Assembly (NCBI GenBank): GCA_029251505.1
Contig: JAQXDG010000187.1
Span: 53,198-117,197, forward strand
Length of the DNA: 64,000 nt
Source of the DNA: Glaciecola sp.
GTDB lineage: Bacteria > Pseudomonadota > Gammaproteobacteria > Enterobacterales > Alteromonadaceae
Reading direction: 5' to 3'
Shown: piece after piece, positions 55,742 through 64,000 of the stretch
Numbering within the stretch: position 1 is the first letter of the stretch
Layout of the letters: each line of letters opens with the position of its first letter
Made by a program: the position numbers and the translations under genes
The notes under the pieces: model-generated
The model's database searches: none
What the model was told of the DNA's origin: nothing
The model's input: only the letters and a program-made list of their open reading frames with translations

Positions 55742-57466
55742 ATACGCATTTTTCTTTTTGCCCGGTTCATAAAAGAAACTTTTACTTGGATTGTAAGGGG
55801 TAAAGTTCAATGTTTTGCCTTCCTGACACACTGCTTGTAGTTGTTTCCAATATTCTGGCGTCATCAAATCACCGTGAAGTTCTTTGAGGCAATCTTTGAG
55901 GTGTTTTTTGCCGACAATAAAGTGTTCAAACTGCTCAGGGAACACATCATTAGGTCCAACTGAGAGCGTATCCACGGCGAAAGGGTCGTCTGATTGTGGG
56001 ATTGCTCGGAAATTTCGCTCATTCATGTAACAGATCTCATCATAATCATAAAATATCACCCGACCATGTTTGGTGATCCCAAAGTTTTTATGCAGCATAT
56101 CCCCAGGGAATATATTGGTTAGTGCGATTTGTTTGATACACAGACCGAGTTCATCAATGGCATGACGGATTTTGGTTTCATCGGTTTCATCACGTAAATA
56201 CAAATTCAACGGGATCATACGGCGTTCAATATAAAGGTGGTTTAAAATCAATTCGTTGCCTTTGATTTCGATACTACTGGCGCAAGTTTCTTGTAGATAT
56301 TCGAGTAATGCTGGGTCAAAGCGATCCAAAGGAAACGAAAAATTCATATATTCATGCGTATCCGCCATGCGACCGACCCGGTCTGAGGTTTTGACCAAAC
56401 GATACCGGTCTTTGACGTATTCACGGGTGATTTTTTTGCTTTCGGCAAATTCATCTTTAATGACTTTAAACACCACACCATAACTGGGTAAATGGAACAC
56501 CGCCATGACCAGACCTTTGATACCGGGTGCCAATTCAAAGTTATCCGTTGATGCGGCGACATGGGCGATATAATTGCGATAAAACTCGGTTTTACCGTGT
56601 TTGTAAAAGCCCAATGACATGTATAGCTCAAATTGTTTTTTGTTGGGTAGCAGTTCTTGTAAAAAAGCGACCAATTCAGCGGGGTGTTGGGTATCAGCCA
56701 TAAAATACGAACGAGCAAAGCCAAAAATAATACTCAGGTCTTTGCGATCAGTCAGTAACGCGTCTACAAATATCTCATGGAAACGGTTGATCCTCAGTGC
56801 AATCACAAATGGGATCGTTTCATCGGGCATACAGATGCGCCCAATTAAGTAGGCTGCTTTTCCGCGATAAAACACTGGCTTGAGCATTTCAACCGTATGG
56901 ACACTGGTTAACTGTTCAGGGGTCAAAAGTTGACGTAAACCGTGATCTAAATTACCCAAATCACGGGGTAAATCCGCCAGCGGCGTGTTGAATCGATACA
57001 CCGTAAATATTTCTTCAAACATGTGCCTCACTGTGCCGGTGGTATCAAATGCATTGATGACATGTAACCGATCTGGGCCAGGTAAATAGCAACGTGTTGA
57101 GTTGACGTACATCATACTGTCGTCAATTTTTCCGTGTTGAAAGATCCGGCAAATCACCGAGTTATAGAATGTTTCTGCTAGTTCGAACTGCGGGTGCGTG
57201 GCTAATAGCTGGCTGAACTCATGTTTGAGTGCGTGCCAAAATTGAGTTGGTTCTTGTGCTGGATTGAGCGCATTGTAGAGTTCTGTCACCACATCGGAAA
57301 CACTTTGGTCATAGTGATTAATCCGATCTCGATTGGCTTGTTGGGATTCTGTCCATAGACGTTTCTCGAAACGTTCTTGCGCCCCGCGCGTGATCCGAGA
57401 ATACCAGCGGTAGTTTTTTTCAAATCCACTCATTATTTGATAAGCGATTTTTTTAGCGCGTTGCAT
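55736..57466 (-). CDS. aceK: Isocitrate dehydrogenase kinase/phosphatase
   Basis: 576 residues, colinear with E. coli AceK (578). Landmarks: N-terminal regulatory helical domain, the kinase-type nucleotide site near GVVFKVIKDEF, the catalytic loop HKNFGITKHGRVIFYDYDE, and the C-terminal DVFPEQFEHFIVG. It phosphorylates and dephosphorylates isocitrate dehydrogenase to steer carbon between the TCA cycle and the glyoxylate bypass. Unlike E. coli it is not next to aceBA here. Confidence 0.96.
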   Translation of the reverse strand: MQRAKKIAYQIMSGFEKNYRWYSRITRGAQERFEKRLWTESQQANRDRINHYDQSVSDVVTELYNALNPAQEPTQFWHALKHEFSQLLATHPQFELAETFYNSVICRIFQHGKIDDSMMYVNSTRCYLPGPDRLHVINAFDTTGTVRHMFEEIFTVYRFNTPLADLPRDLGNLDHGLRQLLTPEQLTSVHTVEMLKPVFYRGKAAYLIGRICMPDETIPFVIALRINRFHEIFVDALLTDRKDLSIIFGFARSYFMADTQHPAELVAFLQELLPNKKQFELYMSLGFYKHGKTEFYRNYIAHVAASTDNFELAPGIKGLVMAVFHLPSYGVVFKVIKDEFAESKKITREYVKDRYRLVKTSDRVGRMADTHEYMNFSFPLDRFDPALLEYLQETCASSIEIKGNELILNHLYIERRMIPLNLYLRDETDETKIRHAIDELGLCIKQIALTNIFPGDMLHKNFGITKHGRVIFYDYDEICYMNERNFRAIPQSDDPFAVDTLSVGPNDVFPEQFEHFIVGKKHLKDCLKELHGDLMTPEYWKQLQAVCQEGKTLNFTPYNPSKSFFYEPGKKKNAYL

Positions 57467-57815
57467 ACAGTTCCTTGTTAATGAATCCTGACCTTATCAT
57501 GCGGGGAAATAAGATATAAGTGCAGATAGACATTAGTCTCAACGGTTGTAGCTCGCTATTTTTGACGGCTTATCCCGAATGTCTTTGTTATTACAGTGAT
57601 TTTGAAGAGATACATTGCATGATAGTAACTTTTCAGTAGCATATAAGCCTATGCCGCATGCTCCTTCCTTAACTCATCCATTTCCCAAACATCTCTCGTC
57701 ACCATATCCAATCTCTCAGTTGGCCAACATCTCAAATCGGAAGAGCTTTGACACAAAACACCCGACCAGTCACTTTCAGGTTGACATTTAGACGTCTATA
57801 CGGCAAATTAGGCAC
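57467..57815 (+). promoter_or_regulatory. aceK-thrL divergent intergenic region
   Basis: 349 bases with no credible gene. It must carry the promoter of the thr operon. Two TTGACA-type -35 hexamers are seen (57748-57753 and 57781-57786), but no good -10 is found at standard spacing from either, so I assign neither. Most of the left part is unstructured to my eye. Confidence 0.35.
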
Positions 57816-57884
57816 ATGAATAAAACAAATAACACTAACGACATGATTATTATTACCACCCTTCTCGGGGCGGACGTTGGTTAG
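57816..57884 (+). CDS. thrL: thr operon leader peptide
   Basis: A 22-codon reading frame (ATG 57816, TAG 57882-57884) too short for normal gene calls. It holds four threonine codons and three consecutive isoleucine codons; residues 11-15 are I-I-I-T-T. The stop is followed by a pause-type pairing (CACTAAC 57833-57839 with GTTAGTG 57880-57886) and then a terminator 22 bases on, upstream of thrA. This is the layout of the enteric thr attenuator, in which charged Thr/Ile tRNA levels set terminator formation. The peptide itself does not resemble E. coli ThrL in sequence. Confidence 0.85.
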   Translation: MNKTNNTNDMIIITTLLGADVG

Positions 57885-57906
57885 TGCATATTCACAAATC
57901 ATCTGA

Positions 57907-57932
57907 AGCCCGCTAAATTAGCGGGCTTTTTT
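57907..57932 (+). terminator. thr operon attenuator terminator
   Basis: AGCCCGCT at 57907-57914 pairs with AGCGGGCT at 57920-57927 over a short AT loop, followed by a T-run to 57932. GC-rich, about 80 bases before thrA and just after the thrL stop. An alternative antiterminator pairing is likely but was not worked out. Confidence 0.88.
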
Positions 57933-58013
57933 GTTTTCAGAGCAATATTTTTGGCGTATTTTATACGTGGTTAATACGTATGTTACGTGTTAATAAAGGA
58001 ACTAGGAGTCCAT

Positions 58014-60482
58014 ATGAAGGTTTTAAAGTTTGGTGGTTCATCACTTGCCGATGCAACGCGATATCAAAATGTCGCCAAGATTGTGGCAAGCATTCACCAA
58101 ACCGATGGTGCAGCGGTCGTCCTCTCAGCACCTAAGGGCGTCACCAACGCACTTTCATTATTAACCGAACAAGCAGAGCAAGGGCTTGATTTTGGTGAGT
58201 TGCAAGCTAAGCTTGCCATGACCTTACATAGTATTGCTGACGAGATTGCTCAAGACATCCCTAAGTTTGATCTTCCTGCCGTAAAACAGGTTATTGACTC
58301 AACGCTGGATTATCTTGATAAACGTTTAAACGGTATTAAGCTTCTTAACTGTGCACCCGATACGACTGCTGCTGAGCTAATGAGCTTGGGTGAATACATC
58401 TCGGTTAATTTGTTAAGCCATATTTTTCAAGCGCAAGGTGTCGTCACGACAATTCTTGATCCAGTTGAGTACATTATCGCTTCAGGCCCTTATTTAGATG
58501 CCATCGCTGATGTGTCAGCTTCCAAAGCTCGCTTTAGTGACGTTGATAACTCTGGCAAGACCTTATTAATAATGCCGGGTTTTGTTGCCGTTAATCCAGA
58601 AGGGGAAAAAGTCACCCTAGGACGCAATGGTTCGGATTATTCTGCTGCCATCTTAGCGGCATGTATTGATGCGTCAGTATGTGAAATTTGGACTGATGTG
58701 GATGGAGTCTATAACGCCGATCCAAATCAAGTCGAAGGCGCAGTCTTGATGGACAAGCTGACATACGAAGAAGCGATGGAGTTATCGTATTTTGGTGCTA
58801 AAGTCTTACATCCTAAAACTATTGGTCCGATTGCCCAGCATCATATTCCTTGTTTAATCAAAAACACCTTAAACCCCAGTGCACCGGGTACCTTAATCAG
58901 CTCAGAGAAAAGCGAAAAATGGACGAGTGTTAAAGGCATTTCCAATCTTGATGATATGGTGATGTTTAATATCGCCGGTCCAGGCATGAAAGGCATGGTC
59001 GGTATGGCGACACGTATTTTTGATTCGTTGGCCAATGCGTCTATCTCGATTACCTTAATTACCCAGTCTTCATCAGAGTACAGTATTTCATTTTGTATTC
59101 ATGCCAAAGACCAATATAAAGCCTTGGACGTGTTACATGATGAGTTTGCCTTAGAGTTGCATAACAACTTACTGGAGCCGATTGATGTGCGTGAGGACTT
59201 ATCGATTGTCACCTTAGTGGGTGATGGCATGAAGCAATCTCACGGTATGGCGGCGAAGTTTTTCCAAGCCTTAGCGCAAGCCCGTATTAATAACATCGCC
59301 ATTGCGCAAGGCTCATCAGAGCGTTCTATCTCAACGGTCATTGAAGCAAGTAAAGCCAAAAAAGCCATCAAAGTAGTGCATCAAAACTTCTTCTCTGAAC
59401 AACAATGTATTGATGTGTTTTTGATTGGGTGTGGCACGGTGGGCGGCGAGTTATTGCGTCAAATCAACAAGCAACAACCTGTCCTCGCTGACAAGTCAAT
59501 TCGTTTGCGTGTCTATGGTATCGCGAACTCCAAACAGATTTTGTTTAACGACAATGGCATTGATTTATCTGATGATGCTCAGTGGCGCAGTGATCTGCAA
59601 AACAATGGTCAAGATTATGGTCTGAAAGAGCTACAAGCGTTTGTGGTGAAAAACAGCCTGACCAATCCAGTCTTTGTGGATTGTACTAGCTCACAAAGCG
59701 TGGCAAGTCAGTATGTTGATATTATCAACGCAGGTTTTCATATTGTGACCCCGAACAAGAAAGCCAATACGGACAGCGCTGAGTTTTACGCACAAATCAA
59801 AGCGGCTGCGCAAAGTAATAAACGCCAATATTTGTATGAAACCACCGTTGGTGCTGGTTTACCTGTGATTGATAATTTACAAAAACTGGTGACTGCTGGT
59901 GATCAGCTACATACCTTTGAAGGGATATTATCGGGTTCGTTGTCATATGTATTTGGCAAATTAGAAGAGGGGTTAAGCCTTTCTGAAGCCACCATCGTCG
60001 CTAAAAGTAACGGTTTCACAGAGCCGGATCCGCGAGACGATCTCAGTGGAACCGATGTTGCACGTAAACTGCTTATCATGGCGCGTGAATCCGGTATGGA
60101 ACTGGAGTTATCGGATATTGAGATTGAATCTGTGTTACCGCCAGGCTTTGATGATAGCGGTGACATTGATACGTTTATGGCTAATTTACCTAAGGCAGAT
60201 GCCCATTACGTTGCCTTATCCGCCGCCGCGCAAGCCAAAGGCGAAGTACTGCGCTATGTCGGTCAAATTAATCAAGGTAAATGCAAGGTAGCCATTCAAT
60301 CTTGTCCTGCGACGCATCCCTTAGCGGCGGTTAAAGACGGTGAAAATGCCTTAGCGATTCATTCAGATTATTACAGCCCAATCCCGTTTGTTATTCGTGG
60401 TTACGGTGCGGGTGCAACGGTTACGGCTGCCGGTGTATTTGCCGATGTATTAAGAACCTTAGCGTGGACTCAAGAATTATGA
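58014..60482 (+). CDS. thrA: Bifunctional aspartokinase I / homoserine dehydrogenase I
   Basis: 822 residues from ATG 58014, behind TAGGAG; an earlier in-frame start at 57987 is inferior. Aspartokinase domain (about 1-300, KFGGSSLAD and [10 protein letters not shown]), two ACT-type regulatory domains (about 315-460), and homoserine dehydrogenase (about 465-822, [23 protein letters not shown] and [10 protein letters not shown]). Catalyses the first and third steps to threonine. The stop overlaps the thrB start (ATGA). Confidence 0.97.
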   Translation: MKVLKFGGSSLADATRYQNVAKIVASIHQTDGAAVVLSAPKGVTNALSLLTEQAEQGLDFGELQAKLAMTLHSIADEIAQDIPKFDLPAVKQVIDSTLDYLDKRLNGIKLLNCAPDTTAAELMSLGEYISVNLLSHIFQAQGVVTTILDPVEYIIASGPYLDAIADVSASKARFSDVDNSGKTLLIMPGFVAVNPEGEKVTLGRNGSDYSAAILAACIDASVCEIWTDVDGVYNADPNQVEGAVLMDKLTYEEAMELSYFGAKVLHPKTIGPIAQHHIPCLIKNTLNPSAPGTLISSEKSEKWTSVKGISNLDDMVMFNIAGPGMKGMVGMATRIFDSLANASISITLITQSSSEYSISFCIHAKDQYKALDVLHDEFALELHNNLLEPIDVREDLSIVTLVGDGMKQSHGMAAKFFQALAQARINNIAIAQGSSERSISTVIEASKAKKAIKVVHQNFFSEQQCIDVFLIGCGTVGGELLRQINKQQPVLADKSIRLRVYGIANSKQILFNDNGIDLSDDAQWRSDLQNNGQDYGLKELQAFVVKNSLTNPVFVDCTSSQSVASQYVDIINAGFHIVTPNKKANTDSAEFYAQIKAAAQSNKRQYLYETTVGAGLPVIDNLQKLVTAGDQLHTFEGILSGSLSYVFGKLEEGLSLSEATIVAKSNGFTEPDPRDDLSGTDVARKLLIMARESGMELELSDIEIESVLPPGFDDSGDIDTFMANLPKADAHYVALSAAAQAKGEVLRYVGQINQGKCKVAIQSCPATHPLAAVKDGENALAIHSDYYSPIPFVIRGYGAGATVTAAGVFADVLRTLAWTQEL

Positions 60483-61420
60483 AATTAACCGCATTTGCGC
60501 CTGCTTCTATAGGTAATGTTAGTGTTGGCTTTGATGTATTAGGCGCTGGCTTAGCACCGATTGATGGCACCTTGCTAGGTGATAAAGTCTCGATTGAATC
60601 AGCGGAGTCGTTTTCTTTAGAAAGTACAGGTCGGTTTGCTGACCGTCTACCACCAGGCATGGAAAACAACATTGTCTTTGCCTGTTATGAGTTTTTTAAT
60701 ACCGCATTGACCCTTAAAGGTGTGGACTTGAAATCGTGTAAAATGGCACTCGACAAAGCCCTTCCGATAGGCAGTGGTTTAGGCTCTAGCGCCAGTTCCA
60801 TTGTTGCTGCATTTTATGCGTTAAATGCCTTTTATGACTATCCATTTGATAACAATGAGTTGTTATATATGATGGGTGAATGTGAAGGTGAGATCAGTGG
60901 TAGTGTCCATTATGACAATGTAGCACCGGCGTTATTCGGTGGCATGACATTAATGACGGGGCTACAAAATCCAATTTGTGAACAAGTCCCCGTATTTAAA
61001 AACTGGTACTGGGCAATGTGTTATTCTGGTATTAGTGTCTCAACGGCTGCTGCGCGTGAAATATTACCTAAGCAATTTGATATGGCGACAACGTTAGCGT
61101 TTGGTCGTCAATTGGCTAATTTCATTCATGCCAGCCATACTCAAAATGAAGCTCTCGCGGGCCAAGTATTTTTTGATGTACTGGCTGAAGAACATCGTCA
61201 GGTGTTATTACCGCATTTTGCGCAAAGTCGTGAATTTGCAATGGCACAGGGTGCAATTGGTTTTGGGATCTCAGGGTCAGGGCCAACCGTCTTTGCGGCT
61301 TGCAAAACCCAAGAACAAGCACAAACGATTGCTGATTATTTAGCACAAGAATATATTCAAAATGAAGATGGCTTTGCCCACGTATGCAAAATAGATACGC
61401 AAGGCACACGGTTAGTCTAA
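60479..61420 (+). CDS. thrB: Homoserine kinase
   Basis: 313 residues from ATG 60479, which overlaps the thrA stop; an earlier in-frame start would lie inside thrA. GHMP kinase with [20 protein letters not shown] at the N-terminus, the P-loop [16 protein letters not shown] and the C-terminal [13 protein letters not shown]. Phosphorylates homoserine. The ATGA overlap suggests translational coupling. Confidence 0.97.
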   Translation: MKLTAFAPASIGNVSVGFDVLGAGLAPIDGTLLGDKVSIESAESFSLESTGRFADRLPPGMENNIVFACYEFFNTALTLKGVDLKSCKMALDKALPIGSGLGSSASSIVAAFYALNAFYDYPFDNNELLYMMGECEGEISGSVHYDNVAPALFGGMTLMTGLQNPICEQVPVFKNWYWAMCYSGISVSTAAAREILPKQFDMATTLAFGRQLANFIHASHTQNEALAGQVFFDVLAEEHRQVLLPHFAQSREFAMAQGAIGFGISGSGPTVFAACKTQEQAQTIADYLAQEYIQNEDGFAHVCKIDTQGTRLV

Positions 61421-61466
61421 ATTACACAACATATTACAATTGAAATTGAAAGCGAAAGGAACAACC

Positions 61467-62753
61467 ATGCATTTGGTGAATTTGAAAGACAGTACACAAC
61501 AAGTGAGTTTTAAAGAAGCCGTCAAAACCGGTCTTGGTCGTCAACAAGGGTTGTTCTTTGTTGAAAGTATTGAACCGTTAGCGGATCTGGATAGTGTATT
61601 AGCACTGCCGTTGGCTGAGCGCAGTAAAGTCATTTTAGGGCATTTGATTGGCGATGAGTTCACCCCTGAACAGCTAGGTGAGTTAGTTGATAACGCATTT
61701 ACGTTTCCTGCGCCAGTAGTCCAGATCAGCGAACATATTCATACCTTAGAGCTGTTCCATGGTCCTACGTTAGCGTTTAAAGACTTTGGTGGCCGCTTTA
61801 TGGCACAGTGTTTGACTGACATTTCTCAAGGTGCGCCAGTTACGATTTTAACGGCAACATCAGGTGATACAGGTGCTGCGGTAGCCCATGCTTTCTATGG
61901 TATCGATAACATCAATGTGGTGATTTTATTCCCTAAAGGCAAGATTTCTCCGTTACAAGAAAAACTCTTTACCACATTAGGTGGCAATATTCATACGGTA
62001 GCAGTGGATGGCGATTTTGATGCCTGTCAGGCGATTGTTAAAGATGCTTTCGAAGATGAGCAAATGCGTAATGAGTTACACTTAAACTCCGCTAACTCGA
62101 TCAATATCTCCCGCTTAGCTGCCCAAGTTTGCTATTACTTTGAAGCATTTGCACAGCTTGATGAAGCTGCACGTAAAGAGTTGGTCATTGCGGTACCGAG
62201 TGGTAACTTTGGAAACTTAACTGCTGGCTTAATTGCCAAGGCAATGGGCTTACCTATTAAGCGTTTTATTGCTGCAACGAATCTCAATGATACTGTACCA
62301 AGATACCTTGAAGAAGGTGAGTGGTCGCCTAAAGATACGATTGCCACTTTATCTAACGCTATGGATGTGAGTCGTCCTAATAACTGGCCACGCATTGAAG
62401 CGATGTTTGAAAAAGGGATGATTGATAAAAATATCCTAACGGGTATGGCGATTGATGAAGATTGCACGCAGATGGCAATGAAACAATTGCAAGCATTAGG
62501 CTACACGAGTGAGCCACATGCTGCGTTAGCATATCGTAGTTTATGCAAATCATTACAAGACGGAGAAACGGGGTTGTTTTTAGGTACGGCTCATCCGGCT
62601 AAATTTCGTGAGTCAGTAGAAAATATTTTGGGTGAACCCCTTGCTCTACCTCAACCTCTAGTGGATGTTGCAGGCAAAAACTCATACGCAGTAGAAAAAC
62701 CTGCAGACTATGCCATAATTAAGCAACATATGTTTGATTTACTCAAGAAATAA
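61467..62753 (+). CDS. thrC: Threonine synthase
   Basis: 428 residues from ATG 61467 (AAGGA six bases upstream); a start nine codons earlier has no support. Fold-II PLP enzyme with FHGPTLAFKDFGGRF (the PLP lysine in KDFG), TATSGDTGAA and SGNFGNL. Converts phosphohomoserine to threonine. Completes thrLABC in the enteric order. Confidence 0.97.
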   Translation: MHLVNLKDSTQQVSFKEAVKTGLGRQQGLFFVESIEPLADLDSVLALPLAERSKVILGHLIGDEFTPEQLGELVDNAFTFPAPVVQISEHIHTLELFHGPTLAFKDFGGRFMAQCLTDISQGAPVTILTATSGDTGAAVAHAFYGIDNINVVILFPKGKISPLQEKLFTTLGGNIHTVAVDGDFDACQAIVKDAFEDEQMRNELHLNSANSINISRLAAQVCYYFEAFAQLDEAARKELVIAVPSGNFGNLTAGLIAKAMGLPIKRFIAATNLNDTVPRYLEEGEWSPKDTIATLSNAMDVSRPNNWPRIEAMFEKGMIDKNILTGMAIDEDCTQMAMKQLQALGYTSEPHAALAYRSLCKSLQDGETGLFLGTAHPAKFRESVENILGEPLALPQPLVDVAGKNSYAVEKPADYAIIKQHMFDLLKK

Positions 62754-62793
62754 ATCTTGAGCCGGTCAGGTTTTATTGCAAAATAGAGGTTCT

Positions 62794-63462
62794 ATGGCCA
62801 GTTGGGATACGTTTTTACAAGACCAGCAGGACGCATCATATTATAAGGATATTCAAAGTAAGCTAGCGGATAAGCGTGCCAGTGATGAACCTGTGTATCC
62901 TCCTGAGGATCAGGTATTCAATGCATTGCGGCAATGTGCTTTAGAAAATGTCAAAGTGGTTATTTTGGGACAAGATCCTTATCACGGAGCAGGGCAAGCT
63001 CACGGCTTAAGTTTCTCCGTGCCCCATGGGGTTGCGGTTCCACCATCACTTAAAAATATTTATAAAGAGTTAGCAAATAGCATTCCGGGGTTTATGACTC
63101 CGGAGCATGGCTGTCTGGAGCATTGGGCACAACAAGGGGTGTTGTTGTTGAATACAGTTTTAACCGTCACTAAAGGACAAGCCCACTCTCATGCTGATAT
63201 AGGCTGGCAGACTTTCACCACTAAGATTTTAGAGACAGTCGCGCAGTCACAACCTAATGTGGTATTCATGTTATGGGGAGCACATGCACAGAAATTTGCT
63301 AAGCAAATCCGTCAGATTGATTGCAAGCACCATTTGATCTTGAATGCACCTCATCCTTCGCCATTATCAGCGCATCGGGGATTCTTCGGTTGTCATCACT
63401 TTTCACATGGCAATGAATGGTTGGTCAAAAAAGGCTTATCGCCCATTGACTGGCAAGTGTAA
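62794..63462 (+). CDS. ung: Uracil-DNA glycosylase
   Basis: 222 residues from ATG 62794 (AGAGG upstream; a TTG six codons earlier is less likely). Family 1 [14 protein letters not shown] with the catalytic Asp61, [16 protein letters not shown], and [11 protein letters not shown] with His187. It removes uracil from DNA. It follows thrC after 40 bases and is closed by a strong terminator. Confidence 0.97.
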   Translation: MASWDTFLQDQQDASYYKDIQSKLADKRASDEPVYPPEDQVFNALRQCALENVKVVILGQDPYHGAGQAHGLSFSVPHGVAVPPSLKNIYKELANSIPGFMTPEHGCLEHWAQQGVLLLNTVLTVTKGQAHSHADIGWQTFTTKILETVAQSQPNVVFMLWGAHAQKFAKQIRQIDCKHHLILNAPHPSPLSAHRGFFGCHHFSHGNEWLVKKGLSPIDWQV

Positions 63463-63493
63463 CTGACTCCAAGACCATTCAAGGTAATAACGA

Positions 63494-63527
63494 AAAAAGG
63501 GTAGACACTTCAGTATCTACCCTTTTT
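63494..63527 (+). terminator. Rho-independent terminator of ung
   Basis: AAAAAGGGTAGA (63494-63505) pairs with TCTACCCTTTTT (63516-63527) over a ten-base loop. The A-rich left and T-rich right arms could terminate in both directions, so it may also serve the small minus-strand gene that ends 26 bases further on. Confidence 0.9.
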
Positions 63528-63553
63528 AACTTAACCTTATAAAACATAACCTT

Positions 63554-63844
63554 TCAGTAACCATCGTCTGAAAAATCGTAATCGTAATCGTAATCGTAAT
63601 CGTAATCGTAATCAAAATCCAGCGCATTGAGCTCTTTGCGCAAACGATTATCTTCCTTAATCGCCTCGATTTCCTGCCATTTACGTTTTTTGTTTTTACG
63701 TTTAGCTTTGTTTGAATGATGTTCACTTTCTAACATGATTGATTCTTCCATGAAAACCTCCGTGTATGATGTCGAATCTTCTGACATCCGAGTAATGTTA
63801 CGATCAATGTAACGATTATTATAAGGGTAGTATTCAAATGACAT
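63554..63844 (-). CDS. DUF3545-like small protein with Tyr-Asp repeat tail
   Basis: 96 residues, soluble. The basic helix KAKRKNKKRKWQEIEAIKED and the following RLRKELNALD recall DUF3545 proteins of marine gammaproteobacteria, which are small and of unknown function. The C-terminal tail is a Tyr-Asp dipeptide repeated about six times, encoded by a hexanucleotide repeat, then FSDDGY. A second ATG at codon 20 or 32 would remove part of the N-terminus. The family call is from pattern memory and moderately sure. Confidence 0.7.
   Translation of the reverse strand: MSFEYYPYNNRYIDRNITRMSEDSTSYTEVFMEESIMLESEHHSNKAKRKNKKRKWQEIEAIKEDNRLRKELNALDFDYDYDYDYDYDYDFSDDGY
63574..63613. repeat. Tandem AATCGT hexamer repeat
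   Basis: Six perfect AATCGT copies at 63574-63609 plus a partial copy. On the minus strand it codes alternating Asp and Tyr in the tail of the small protein. Because the unit is six bases, copy-number change keeps the frame. Confidence 0.97.
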
Positions 63845-64000
63845 GGGTAAATTTCCTTACGTGATTTACCCATATAACTTAAACACAATATAATAAAGTT
63901 TCATGACATTTCATTGACTAAATCATGACAGTTGCATGATGTATTTATTATTAATCGGCAATTTTCCAATAATTGAATAGATATTTTTGGTCTATAGAAC

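Noticed and set aside
57748..57786. Two TTGACA hexamers as thr promoter -35 elements
   Set aside because: Neither has a convincing -10 at 16-18 bases.
63526..63726. A minus-strand frame with Ile-Thr repeats
   Set aside because: It is the hexamer repeat read in another frame; the Tyr-Asp frame has the family-like basic helix and a better start.

Overview
The window reads as a chromosomal segment of a marine gammaproteobacterium of the order Alteromonadales (Alteromonadaceae / Shewanella / Pseudoalteromonas-like). The grounds are moderate-to-low GC, a TtpC-type TonB2 energising cluster, the lptD-surA-pdxA-rsmA-apaG-apaH block with divergent djlA, the recJ / recO-pdxJ-acpS-rlmD-relA-mazG block, rplM-rpsI-petABC-sspAB followed by dolP-diaA-yraN-lpoA opposite rsmI, and a vibrio/alteromonad-type carboxy(nor)spermidine pathway. 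No genus can be fixed from the sequence alone. I saw no phage, transposase, integron, CRISPR array, tRNA or rRNA; nearly everything is vertical core genome.

Layout. 1-3.6 kb: TonB2 energising complex (truncated TtpC, ExbB, ExbD, TonB, TPR protein). 3.7-9.3 kb: an oligopeptidase B-like lipoprotein, then a divergent cpxP / cpxRA envelope-stress module with a recognisable CpxR box between the arms. 9.4-10.7 kb: a heavily decayed HAD-UbiA prenyltransferase pseudogene. 10.9-18 kb: fadD, a small membrane protein, a PQQ-type sugar dehydrogenase, acnB and a DUF192 lipoprotein. 18.1-27.3 kb: lysC, then the outer-membrane-biogenesis and rRNA methylation operon lptD-surA-pdxA-rsmA-apaG-apaH on the minus strand, with djlA divergent. 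27.3-37.6 kb: a plus-strand run for recombination, disulfide repair, cofactor synthesis and stringent response (xerD, dsbC, recJ, an orphan, recO, pdxJ, acpS, rlmD, relA, mazG). 37.6-40.5 kb: a divergent pair, GNAT-C39 peptidase fusion and RLAN-ATP-grasp ligase, the least understood coherent system here. 40.6-50.3 kb: rplM-rpsI, cytochrome bc1 (petABC), sspAB, then dolP, diaA, yraN, lpoA and divergent rsmI. 50.5-57.5 kb: carboxynorspermidine decarboxylase and dehydrogenase, an orphan acidic protein, a PLP desulfhydrase/deaminase-like enzyme, a chalcone-isomerase-like protein with a DUF3833 lipoprotein, and aceK. 57.8-63.5 kb: thrL leader and attenuator, thrABC, ung. 63.5-64 kb: a DUF3545-type small protein with a hexanucleotide repeat.

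How the parts connect. Several genes serve the envelope: TonB2 transport energy, Cpx sensing of misfolded periplasmic protein, SurA/LptD/DsbC (DsbC-type isomerases help form the LptD disulfides), DolP and LpoA. Acetate and TCA metabolism is represented by acnB and aceK, the aspartate family by lysC and thrA with its attenuator, respiration by petABC. The points most worth a second look are the RLAN/ATP-grasp plus GNAT-C39 pair, the multiply broken HAD-UbiA gene, the thr attenuator with its divergent leader peptide, and the Tyr-Asp hexamer repeat.
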